Shown: in pieces, positions 1 through 5,203 of the stretch
Layout: the number at the start of each line of letters is the position of its first letter
Numbering within the stretch: position 1 is the stretch's first letter
Source of the DNA: DUOD01 sp050945235
GTDB taxonomy: Bacteria > Bacillota > Clostridia > DUOD01
Assembly (NCBI GenBank): GCA_050945235.1
Contig: JBMNSO010000128.1
Coordinates: 1-5,203 of the forward strand
Length of the DNA stretch: 5,203 nucleotides
Reading direction: 5' to 3'
Notes under the pieces: generated by a model
Seen by the model: the letters and a program-made list of their open reading frames with translations, nothing else
Database searches by the model: none
Told to the model about the DNA's origin: nothing
Program-made: the position numbers and the translations under genes

Positions 1-283
1 TATTGAACAACTCGGCAGCGGCGCTCAGGGCCATATCGTCCATGGTATCCACCGGTGCGCCCATCATCATGGCCGAAATTAGCTTCCTGGCCGTTTTGTC
101 GGAAAAGGAATAGGCTATATTACCCCTCATATTACCGGTCATACCCACCACAACGGTAAAGTCCCTGTCTATAGACAGCTGCTGTTTTGTGCTTTCCTGA
201 AGAAGAGTTACTTCATTGAACCCGAACTGACCCAATACCTTCTCAAGGGCTGTTACAAATATGTTCACATACTCTTTCCGCAT
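1..283 (-). CDS. Second CheX-family chemotaxis phosphatase, 3' end cut off by the window edge
   Basis: This is the first 94 codons of a CheX/CheC-type protein; the rest lies beyond the left edge. CheX proteins are cytoplasmic phosphatases that remove the phosphate from CheY-P and so end the signal. The fragment starts MRKEYVNIFVTALEKVLGQF, an amphipathic N-terminal helix like that of the preceding cheX. It continues with the family's beta region (Met-Thr-Gly-Asn-Met-Arg-Gly-Asn at 48-55) and a Met-rich stretch around 71-74. The last complete codons read Ala-Glu-Leu-Phe-Asn, giving the ExxN catalytic pattern at E91 and N94, so the active-site motif is probably present. The ATG at 283 lies 1 nt after the preceding cheX stop, with GGGAG about 8 nt upstream inside that gene, which suggests translational coupling. 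An ATG at 288 is out of frame and soon reaches a stop. It is clearly divergent from its neighbour, so not a recent duplicate. CheC is an alternative name that cannot be excluded without the C-terminal half. Confidence 0.82.
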   Translation of the reverse strand, partial: MRKEYVNIFVTALEKVLGQFGFNEVTLLQESTKQQLSIDRDFTVVVGMTGNMRGNIAYSFSDKTARKLISAMMMGAPVDTMDDMALSAAAELFN

Positions 284-284
284 A

Positions 285-758
285 TCATAAACTCCCTTCC
301 CAGGCAATACTTAATCTCATCCTGCCCTTCGGTGTATCAACATCCACGGTTACCTGCTTAACCTGACTGGAATATATGATCACCTGCCGGCCGGTAAATA
401 CCACCGGCGGGGCCAGCCTCAAACCCAGACCAAGGTCGTTATTGAGCATGGTAATACTGTCCCCGGCAATTATATTATTGAGCTCTGATATGGTGGAAAG
501 CACCATTGGATCCTTTATATAATCGTACTTGGCACCCATGATATTCCCTGCAATATCCAGCGCCACCGTTGTGTCCATATCGATGATACACCTCCCCTTA
601 ATCCTGCCGGCAAAGGATACCACCGATGAAATACCCAGGGATATCTGCTGTCCGTGGGTTTCCCTGGGACTTCCTATCTTTTCGATGGATAATCCCGCGG
701 TATTTTTCAGGATACTGATTGCACTGTTGACAAAGGTATTATACAGTTTTTCTTCCAT
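285..758 (-). CDS. cheX: CheX-type CheY-P phosphatase
   Basis: This is a complete 157-residue cytoplasmic protein, about the usual length of CheX. In the family, CheX dimers bind phosphorylated CheY and catalyse hydrolysis of its aspartyl phosphate with an acidic and an amide side chain from an E-x-x-N motif. That motif is seen here in SELNNIIAGD (residues 91-100), with E92 and N95 as the catalytic pair followed by the typical I-x-G-D turn. The N-terminal helix (about 1-20) and the Gly-Arg-Ile-Lys-Gly strand (51-55) also fit. Only one ExxN motif is present, as in CheX; CheC usually has two. The ATG at 758 is preceded by a strong AGGAGG at 768-773 with a 9-nt spacer. It lies 15 nt after cheY, so regulator and phosphatase are made from the same message. 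It ends in TGA at 285-287, 1 nt before the next cheX-like start. Confidence 0.9.
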   Translation of the reverse strand: MEEKLYNTFVNSAISILKNTAGLSIEKIGSPRETHGQQISLGISSVVSFAGRIKGRCIIDMDTTVALDIAGNIMGAKYDYIKDPMVLSTISELNNIIAGDSITMLNNDLGLGLRLAPPVVFTGRQVIIYSSQVKQVTVDVDTPKGRMRLSIAWEGSL

Positions 759-773
759 AATATTACGCCTCCT

Positions 774-1130
774 CTAGCTTACCTTTGAAATGGCGCTTAT
801 TATTTTATAGGCATCAAAGGGCTTTTTAAGAAAAACATCTACGCCCAATTGCCCGGCATCCCTCATCACCTCTTCGTCGCCCATTGCACTTAGCATTATA
901 AGCCTTTGTTCCGGTGCTTCTTGTTTTATTATTCCGGCCGCCTCCAGGCCGTCCATTATCGGCATGGTTATGTCCATAAACACTATATCGGGCGACAACT
1001 CCCTGAACTTCTCCACCCCTTCCTTGCCATTGTATGCATGGCCGCATACAGTATACCCGTTCTCACTCAGTACACTGCTCAGTAGTTTATGTATCATCGG
1101 CGAATCGTCAACTATTAAAACACTTTTCAT
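774..1130 (-). CDS. cheY: Single-domain CheY response regulator
   Basis: This 118-residue protein is a stand-alone receiver domain with no output domain. It would be phosphorylated by the histidine kinase CheA and carry the signal by diffusion. All receiver landmarks are visible: the acidic pair D8-D9 in VLIVDDSP, the phosphoacceptor D53 in FMDITMP, the switch Ser at S81 in MLSAMG, and the conserved Lys K103 before Pro in FLKKPF. The aromatic switch position (Tyr106 in E. coli CheY) is F100 here. The length suits CheY and is too short for CheV or a DNA-binding regulator. ATG at 1130 is the natural start; GGGGGG lies at 1142-1147 with a rather long spacer of about 11 nt. Adjacent cheX supplies its phosphatase. 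Whether its target is the flagellar switch or something else cannot be told, because no motility gene is in view. Confidence 0.93.
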   Translation of the reverse strand: MKSVLIVDDSPMIHKLLSSVLSENGYTVCGHAYNGKEGVEKFRELSPDIVFMDITMPIMDGLEAAGIIKQEAPEQRLIMLSAMGDEEVMRDAGQLGVDVFLKKPFDAYKIISAISKVS

Positions 1131-1186
1131 CCTTAACTTAACCCCCCTTATTTTATACCAGCCCCTGTAAAGGTCGGATCCATTGA
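1131..1186 (-). other. Longest intergenic gap of the operon (cheR to cheY)
   Basis: At 56 nt this is the only gap in the run long enough to hold a regulatory element. No inverted repeat followed by a T-run is visible, so it is unlikely to contain a terminator. It holds the cheY ribosome site (G-run at 1142-1147) and a possible extended -10 element, listed separately. Confidence 0.6.
1152..1160 (-). promoter_or_regulatory. Possible extended -10 promoter element before cheY
   Basis: On the minus strand the sequence TGGTATAAA fits the extended -10 form TGn-TATAAT with one mismatch (TATAAA). No TTGACA-like hexamer is found about 17 nt upstream; that position reads GATCCG. A transcript would start almost on the cheY ribosome site and have a very short leader. 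Chance occurrence in an AT-rich gap is quite possible, so this is a weak call. Confidence 0.2.
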
Positions 1187-2047
1187 CTATTTATCCGTTG
1201 GTTTCATAAGCTGGTAGTATACAATATTATCCTTAACCTTTCTTCGGTACTGCCGGTGGTAGTCGGTAAAGATCTCCGAATTGCCCATCAAAAGCACACC
1301 ACCACTCTTTAATACACCGGCCATCTTCCTTAGAACGCTGGATTTCATACCCTGGGAGAAATATATCATGACATATCTTAAAAATACCAGGTCAAAGGTT
1401 CCCAGGCGGGTGAAATCCTTTTGCAGGTTAAACTGCCTAAATTCCACCATATTACGTATATCCTCACTGATAACCCACGTGTTGCCCCTTCGGGTAAAAT
1501 ACCTGTTGCGGTAACCATCGTCCAGGCCCCGGGTCATTGAAATACCGTCGTAAATCCCCTGCCGTGCGGTTTCCAGTACGCTGTGGGAAATATCGGTGGC
1601 TAATATCCGGAACCTTCGACTGTTTATATCCGTTATCCCGTGCCTTCTCAGGTAACTGTCTATGGCCATTGCTATGGAATAGGGCTCCTGGCCGGTGGAA
1701 CACGCCGCACTCCATATCTTTACAATATCCCGCCTGCCCGTCCTAAGCTCCTTTATATATTGGGGAAGAAGGATTTCCCCAAGTAAAACCCAGGGCGTTT
1801 TGTCCCTAAACCACATCGTTTCGTTGGTGGTTATGGCATCTATAACCCTGTCCCGGAGCTGCTGGTTGTGCTCCGTATTTATCTTCATATAAAATTCCCC
1901 GAAACTTCTACAGCCCGTTTGTGTCAACAGCTTGGAAAGTCTACTTTCCATTAGGTATTGTTTATCGTCGTCCACCAGTATGCCGCAGTTTTTCTCTATA
2001 TAGTCCTTTAACTGTTCAAATTCCCTTCTTGTTATACTAAGTAGCAT
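1187..2047 (-). CDS. cheR: CheR chemoreceptor glutamate methyltransferase
   Basis: This 286-residue cytoplasmic enzyme transfers methyl groups from S-adenosylmethionine to receptor glutamates, which raises kinase activity and provides adaptation. The length is normal for a CheR with no TPR extension. An N-terminal helical domain (about 1-70) precedes the catalytic fold. TTNETMWFRD at 73-82 is the family's TTNxTxFFR motif, and IWSAACSTGQEPYSIAM at 111-127 contains the SAM-binding glycine loop. ILATDIS at 148-154 holds the acidic residue expected to contact the ribose, and residues 218-230 form the FDLVF...IYF strand. One residue is unusual: the common Arg-Asn-Val before the Ile-Tyr-Phe is Arg-Tyr-Val here (Y225). 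The ATG at 2047 follows the cheB stop with no gap, and its purine-rich ribosome site GGAGAGG lies inside the end of cheB, so the two opposing enzymes are probably translationally coupled. Confidence 0.95.
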   Translation of the reverse strand: MLLSITRREFEQLKDYIEKNCGILVDDDKQYLMESRLSKLLTQTGCRSFGEFYMKINTEHNQQLRDRVIDAITTNETMWFRDKTPWVLLGEILLPQYIKELRTGRRDIVKIWSAACSTGQEPYSIAMAIDSYLRRHGITDINSRRFRILATDISHSVLETARQGIYDGISMTRGLDDGYRNRYFTRRGNTWVISEDIRNMVEFRQFNLQKDFTRLGTFDLVFLRYVMIYFSQGMKSSVLRKMAGVLKSGGVLLMGNSEIFTDYHRQYRRKVKDNIVYYQLMKPTDK

Positions 2048-2686
2048 CTACCTCTCCTCTCCAAGGCCCAGGTAGTTTATTCTCATGGCAATCCTGTCCA
2101 GGTCCAGGATCTCGTCGGACAAGCCGGCCTCTTCCACCCGCCTTGGCATACCGTATACCACACAGCTCTCCTCGCTTTGGGTTATACAGTGGCATCCTAT
2201 CTCCTTTAAAGACAGGATGCCCCGGTACCCGTCATTACCCATGCCCGTCAAAATAACCACCAATATATTTTCACTCCTGCAGACCCTGCTGACTTCCTCA
2301 AACAGAATATCCGCCGAGGGTTTTACACCATTGACCGGTTGACCGTCGTACAACCGTACCAGGTACTGGCCCCGTTTGTTTTTGGCAATGCCCATATGAT
2401 AGCCACCGGGGGCGATGATTACCTCACCGGGTCGCAGTATACAGCCGTCGACAGCCTCCTGTACCGATACCTTGGATTTGCTGTTAAGACTTTGGGCAAG
2501 GCCTGAGGTATAACCCCTGGGCATATGTTGTATCACCAGTATAAAGGCCTTCAACTGCGGCGATAATTGAGGTATTATGGCGTCCAATGCCCTGGGACCG
2601 CCGGTGGAGGAAGCTATTAATACGAAGTTGGCTTTTCTAAAGGGTGGTATGGCCACCTTGATTGCTTTTCTTTTTGGGTCAACCAA
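2048..2686 (-). CDS. cheB: CheB-type receptor methylesterase lacking a receiver domain
   Basis: This 212-residue protein is only the C-terminal catalytic domain of CheB, which hydrolyses receptor glutamyl methyl esters (and often deamidates glutamines). Ordinary CheB has about 350 residues with an N-terminal receiver; none is present here. The catalytic triad is intact: S27 in ASSTGGP, H54 in IQHMP and D152 in GMGNDG. The VYGMPR motif at 177-182 also fits. Residues 1-20 are basic and proline-containing, like a remnant of the linker to a receiver. The start is TTG at 2686. It is supported by GGAGG at 2695-2699 with an 8-nt spacer and by an in-frame TAA at 2690-2692, which rules out a longer protein. 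No receiver remnant fits in the 29-nt gap to the receptor gene. It must be controlled other than by phosphorylation of its own receiver, if at all. The TAG stop abuts the cheR ATG. Confidence 0.93.
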   Translation of the reverse strand: MVDPKRKAIKVAIPPFRKANFVLIASSTGGPRALDAIIPQLSPQLKAFILVIQHMPRGYTSGLAQSLNSKSKVSVQEAVDGCILRPGEVIIAPGGYHMGIAKNKRGQYLVRLYDGQPVNGVKPSADILFEEVSRVCRSENILVVILTGMGNDGYRGILSLKEIGCHCITQSEESCVVYGMPRRVEEAGLSDEILDLDRIAMRINYLGLGEER

Positions 2687-2694
2687 TTGTTAAT

Positions 2695-2699
2695 CCTCC
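2695..2699 (-). promoter_or_regulatory. Ribosome binding site that fixes the TTG start of cheB
   Basis: GGAGG on the minus strand stands 8 nt before TTG. An in-frame TAA two codons upstream of the TTG excludes any earlier start, and the nearest upstream ATG (2707-2709) is out of frame. Confidence 0.85.
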
Positions 2700-2715
2700 G
2701 TGTCTTCATATTTTG

Positions 2716-5043
2716 CTATACCTTGAACTGTTTCACCATTTCACTAAGCTTATTTGCTATCTTTGCAGTCTTCCTGGCCTCTTCACTGGTATTGACTGCA
2801 TTGGAGGCCACTTCGGAAGACGCTATGCTTATCTCCTGTATATTATGGGATATCTCATTGGAGCCTATGGACATCTCATTGGCCGACCTGGCCATTTCAG
2901 AGACGCTGGAGGATATCCTTTCGGTGTTCCCGGCTATATCATTGGAAGCCACCGACAACTCGGCTGCGGAACGGGCTATGTCCTTAACAGCCTTTGATGA
3001 TTCTTCTGAATTGGCTGCCGCATCCTCCACACTTTGGGCCACATCCTTAATATCCCTGGACACGTGCTCCACCTTTTCGGCCGCCAGTGTAACCGCCCGG
3101 GCTATATCGGAGGTGGCGGTGCTCTGCTGTGTAACCGCAGAGGCAATGGTATTGGTAATGTCTATTGTCTCTCCGATTACCGAGGTAATGGTACCGACGG
3201 CGGTCACGGCATCGTTCATACTGCCTTGCATGTCCTCAATCTGCTGTTCTATCTCCTCGGTGGCTTCGGCGGTCTGTCGTGCCAGCTCCTTTACCTCGTT
3301 AGCCACCACGGCAAAACCCTTACCGGCCTCCCCCGCCCCTGCGGCTTCTATGGCTGCATTAAGGGCCAGCATGTTGGTCTGGTCGGCTATATCATTTATT
3401 ACGTTTACTATCCTGCCTATTTGTTTTGATGCAATGCTCAGCTTTTCTATGATTTTATTGGTCTCCTCCACCCTCATGGCTGCGTTGTTTGTGATGGAAA
3501 TGGAACGCTCGCAATTTGAGGACACCTCACCCAGCGACAGGTCTATCTCCTTAACCGCCGACGCCACGTTATTAACGGCATCGGATATATCGGTGGAGTT
3601 TGCCGCCACATTACTGATCCTTTCGGCAGCGGATGCCATCAGTTCGGTTACCTGGTTTACACCGGTGGAGGTCTGTTCCGATGCCGAAGCCAGGCCCCGT
3701 ATGGTGGCCGACATTTCCTCCACTGCGGAGGCTATGGTGGCTATGTTTTTATTGACCTCGGCTGTGACTTGGGCAGAATCAGAGATGGTGGCGCTGATCT
3801 CTTCCACCGCCGAGCTGACCTGCTCGGTCTTGGCAGTGGTCTCCTCACTGAAGGAGGCCAGGTTTTCTGCGGTTTCCGACAGTGAACCCGACGCCTGCTT
3901 CAGTGTATCGGTATTGTTCATTATCTCCCTCACAATCTCCTGTATCTTTTGTATGAACTGGTTGAAGTACTCGCCCATTTCACCTATCTCATCCCCGGTA
4001 GAAACAGTTATCCGTTTGGTGAGATCGCCTTCGCCCTGGGCTATCTCCTTTAACATGCCGGTGGTTTCATAAAGGGGCTTTAAGTTCCTGGAAGTAAACC
4101 ACCACATTACAAAGGCGGCCACCGCTACCATAATCAGGCCTATTATTAAAATGTTTATTATTAACTCATTAACCGGGCTGAGCAGTATCTCGTAGTTGAG
4201 GGTTACCGCCATGGACCAGCCCAGGCCGTCAAACTGTCCCACCTGCCGTACGGGACCATAGGCAACTATCTTTTCCACGCCTTCGAAGTCATAGTCGTCG
4301 ACACCATGAAGGCCCTGTATCATCTTTTGGCCTACTTCCCCCAGCTTATCATCCCTTTGGGCCACATTCAGTGTTCCTATATGCTCTTCATTGGGATGCC
4401 AGATCACCACCCCCTGGCTGTCCACAATGTAAGGATAGCTGCCGATCATGCCCGCGTCTTCAAACTCCTTCTGCATTTCTCCCAATACCAGGTTAAAGGC
4501 CTCTTTGCCCATCCGGGAGGTAACAACCCCGATTACCTCGCCGGCCGGCGATCTGACCGGACTGCTAAAGGTCATTAGATAATCAGCATAATCGGTGCTC
4601 ATCCGCAGCTCATAGTGGACATTATCCTTGGCCATGGTCTGTTGGAACCAGACGGTGTCACCGTAAAAACTTCTGGTTTTGTCGCCGGTGGCGGTGATGA
4701 GATTACCTTCTGTATCTATAAGCAGGACATCCAGATATGTATTGCCGTAACTGGCCTTGAGGCTTTCCAGGGCCTGTTTCTTTTGATAGGCGGTTGCATC
4801 GGTATCGGTTATGACATTGTTGGATGCAATTGCGCTAATATCCCCCACCCGTTCATTAAGGTATATGCCCAGCATTTCATTATGGGCGTCCATTATGATC
4901 TCCAGGTTGTGGCCGGTCTGGTCTATAATGGTGTCCCTGCCCACGGTAATAGCCCCTATGGCAACAACGGCTATCGAAACAATTATGGAAAGCGATGTTA
5001 TAACTATGAGCTTCATTTTAAGGCTGGTTTTTTTTCTAATCAT
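2716..5043 (-). CDS. Methyl-accepting chemotaxis protein with extracellular dCache sensor, HAMP and long signalling hairpin
   Basis: This 775-residue inner-membrane chemoreceptor senses an external ligand and controls CheA through CheW. Domain order: TM1 about 11-34; extracellular sensor about 35-290 of the double-Cache type, with a membrane-distal module (e.g. VLLIDTEGNLI near 106-116) and a second module marked by VIWHPNEEHIG at 213-223; TM2 about 294-317; HAMP about 318-372 (P323, GDLTKRI at 339-345, DEIGEM at 351-356); then coiled coil to the end. The hairpin tip, around IADQTNMLALNAAIEAAGAG (552-571), turns near E572. Consensus methylation motifs centre on EE414-415, EE442-443, EQ456-457 and QQ639-640. 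The arms are about 200 residues each, much longer than in Tsr/Tar. The C-terminus ends KQFKV, with no NWETF-like tether for CheR. The start is ATG 5043, because GGGAGAGG stands just upstream; an in-frame ATG at 5088 would overlap the previous gene and lacks this context. The ligand is unknown. Confidence 0.95.
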   Translation of the reverse strand: MIRKKTSLKMKLIVITSLSIIVSIAVVAIGAITVGRDTIIDQTGHNLEIIMDAHNEMLGIYLNERVGDISAIASNNVITDTDATAYQKKQALESLKASYGNTYLDVLLIDTEGNLITATGDKTRSFYGDTVWFQQTMAKDNVHYELRMSTDYADYLMTFSSPVRSPAGEVIGVVTSRMGKEAFNLVLGEMQKEFEDAGMIGSYPYIVDSQGVVIWHPNEEHIGTLNVAQRDDKLGEVGQKMIQGLHGVDDYDFEGVEKIVAYGPVRQVGQFDGLGWSMAVTLNYEILLSPVNELIINILIIGLIMVAVAAFVMWWFTSRNLKPLYETTGMLKEIAQGEGDLTKRITVSTGDEIGEMGEYFNQFIQKIQEIVREIMNNTDTLKQASGSLSETAENLASFSEETTAKTEQVSSAVEEISATISDSAQVTAEVNKNIATIASAVEEMSATIRGLASASEQTSTGVNQVTELMASAAERISNVAANSTDISDAVNNVASAVKEIDLSLGEVSSNCERSISITNNAAMRVEETNKIIEKLSIASKQIGRIVNVINDIADQTNMLALNAAIEAAGAGEAGKGFAVVANEVKELARQTAEATEEIEQQIEDMQGSMNDAVTAVGTITSVIGETIDITNTIASAVTQQSTATSDIARAVTLAAEKVEHVSRDIKDVAQSVEDAAANSEESSKAVKDIARSAAELSVASNDIAGNTERISSSVSEMARSANEMSIGSNEISHNIQEISIASSEVASNAVNTSEEARKTAKIANKLSEMVKQFKV

Positions 5044-5048
5044 TTTGT

Positions 5049-5056
5049 CCTCTCCC
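5049..5056 (-). promoter_or_regulatory. Ribosome binding site that fixes the receptor start
   Basis: GGGAGAGG lies directly after the stop of the upstream gene and 5 nt before ATG 5043 (8 nt from the GGGAG core). It selects this ATG over the in-frame ATG at 5088. The protein then begins with a short basic segment (MIRKKTSLKMK) followed at once by TM1, as is usual for receptors. Confidence 0.8.
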
Positions 5057-5203
5057 TTACTTGATAATTTTGTCCATGAAGGTAGCATCTTCCGCCTGGC
5101 TAATCAGGCTTATAATATCAATTATGAGTACGATTCTTTTATCTATGATTGCACTGCCCGCCAAGGCCCCAGACTTTATACCCGCCTTGTCCGGCCTGAC
5201 CCG
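5057..5203 (-). CDS. C-terminal fragment of a CheW-like domain protein, probably CheA (5' part outside the window)
   Basis: Only the last 48 residues are present; the TAA stop is at 5057-5059. The segment GALAGSAIIDKRIVLIIDI (residues 12-30 of the fragment) matches the closing strands of a CheW-like SH3 domain, where the chain runs Gly-x-Ala/Ser-x-Ile-x-D-x-x-x-x-L-I-I-D. The G-S/A-A-x-I form resembles the P5 regulatory domain that ends CheA kinases (GA-x-I-L-G-D-G in enteric CheA) more than a free CheW, so CheA is preferred. CheW or a CheV-like protein remains possible. A tail of about 14 residues follows the domain. The gene ends 13 nt before the receptor start, so the two are almost certainly co-transcribed. 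Its product would be the kinase or coupling protein that the receptor controls. The catalytic and phosphotransfer domains, if they exist, cannot be seen here. Confidence 0.72.
   Translation of the reverse strand, partial: RVRPDKAGIKSGALAGSAIIDKRIVLIIDIISLISQAEDATFMDKIIK

Noticed and set aside
826..1047. Second minus-strand frame inside cheY
   Set aside because: cheY has all receiver landmarks in its own frame; this alternative has no recognisable features.
1131..1186. Rho-independent terminator between cheR and cheY
   Set aside because: No GC-rich stem followed by a T-run was found on the minus strand in this gap; read-through is expected.
1150..1210. Sigma-D/sigma-28 style motility promoter before cheY
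   Set aside because: A TAAA and a weak CCGA match exist, but the spacing is too short and the -10 matches only about half of GCCGATAA.
1464..1715. Other-frame open reading frame inside cheR on the same strand
   Set aside because: It is fully inside cheR, whose motifs are all intact in the main frame, so there is no frameshift to explain and no independent evidence for it.
2687..4072. A 461-codon open frame on the plus strand opposite the receptor signalling domain
   Set aside because: It lies antisense to a clearly coding coiled coil. Its Ala/Ser/Thr-rich low-complexity translation is what complementing a biased Ala/Ser/Glu/Ile coding region gives. No ribosome site or known fold supports it.
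4615..5064. A 149-codon plus-strand open frame opposite the receptor sensor domain
   Set aside because: It is antisense to a well-supported CDS, with a Gly/Tyr/Cys-rich translation that has no domain motif; it is a shadow frame.
5041..5088. Longer receptor start at ATG 5088 (15 extra residues)
   Set aside because: It would overlap the end of the upstream gene by 32 nt and put a polar segment before the basic N-terminus; ATG 5043 has the ribosome site at 5049-5056.

Overview
The window is one unbroken run of chemosensory genes, all on the minus strand, so transcription runs from the right edge to the left edge. In transcription order it holds: the last 48 codons of a CheW-like or CheA protein (cut by the right edge), a large transmembrane methyl-accepting chemotaxis receptor, a CheB methylesterase with no receiver domain, a CheR methyltransferase, a single-domain CheY response regulator, a CheX-type CheY-P phosphatase, and the first 94 codons of a second, divergent CheX-family protein (cut by the left edge). 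No RNA gene, mobile element, CRISPR array or convincing terminator is visible.

The genes are packed as an operon. Gaps are 13 nt (cheA/W to receptor), 29 nt (receptor to cheB), 0 nt (cheB to cheR, stop TAG directly followed by ATG), 56 nt (cheR to cheY), 15 nt (cheY to cheX) and 1 nt (cheX to second cheX). Purine-rich Shine-Dalgarno sequences precede the starts. These strong ribosome sites, a CheX-type phosphatase instead of CheZ, a TTG start and frequent ATA (Ile) and AGG (Arg) codons with roughly balanced base composition suggest a Gram-positive anaerobe of the Clostridia, perhaps Peptococcaceae-like. This placement is an inference, not something the window proves.

Together the genes make a nearly complete sensing and adaptation circuit. 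The dCache receptor senses something outside the cell. CheW/CheA (mostly outside the window) couples it to CheY phosphorylation. CheR and CheB add and remove receptor methyl groups, and the CheX proteins dephosphorylate CheY-P. A receptor encoded between the kinase/coupling gene and the adaptation enzymes suggests a dedicated pathway with its own receptor.

The families are all known. The points worth a second look are the CheB that lacks its receiver by design, the two tandem divergent CheX proteins beside cheY, the very long receptor signalling hairpin with regularly spaced methylation motifs and an Arg-to-Gly change at the tip, and a possible weak internal promoter in the one long gap, before cheY.
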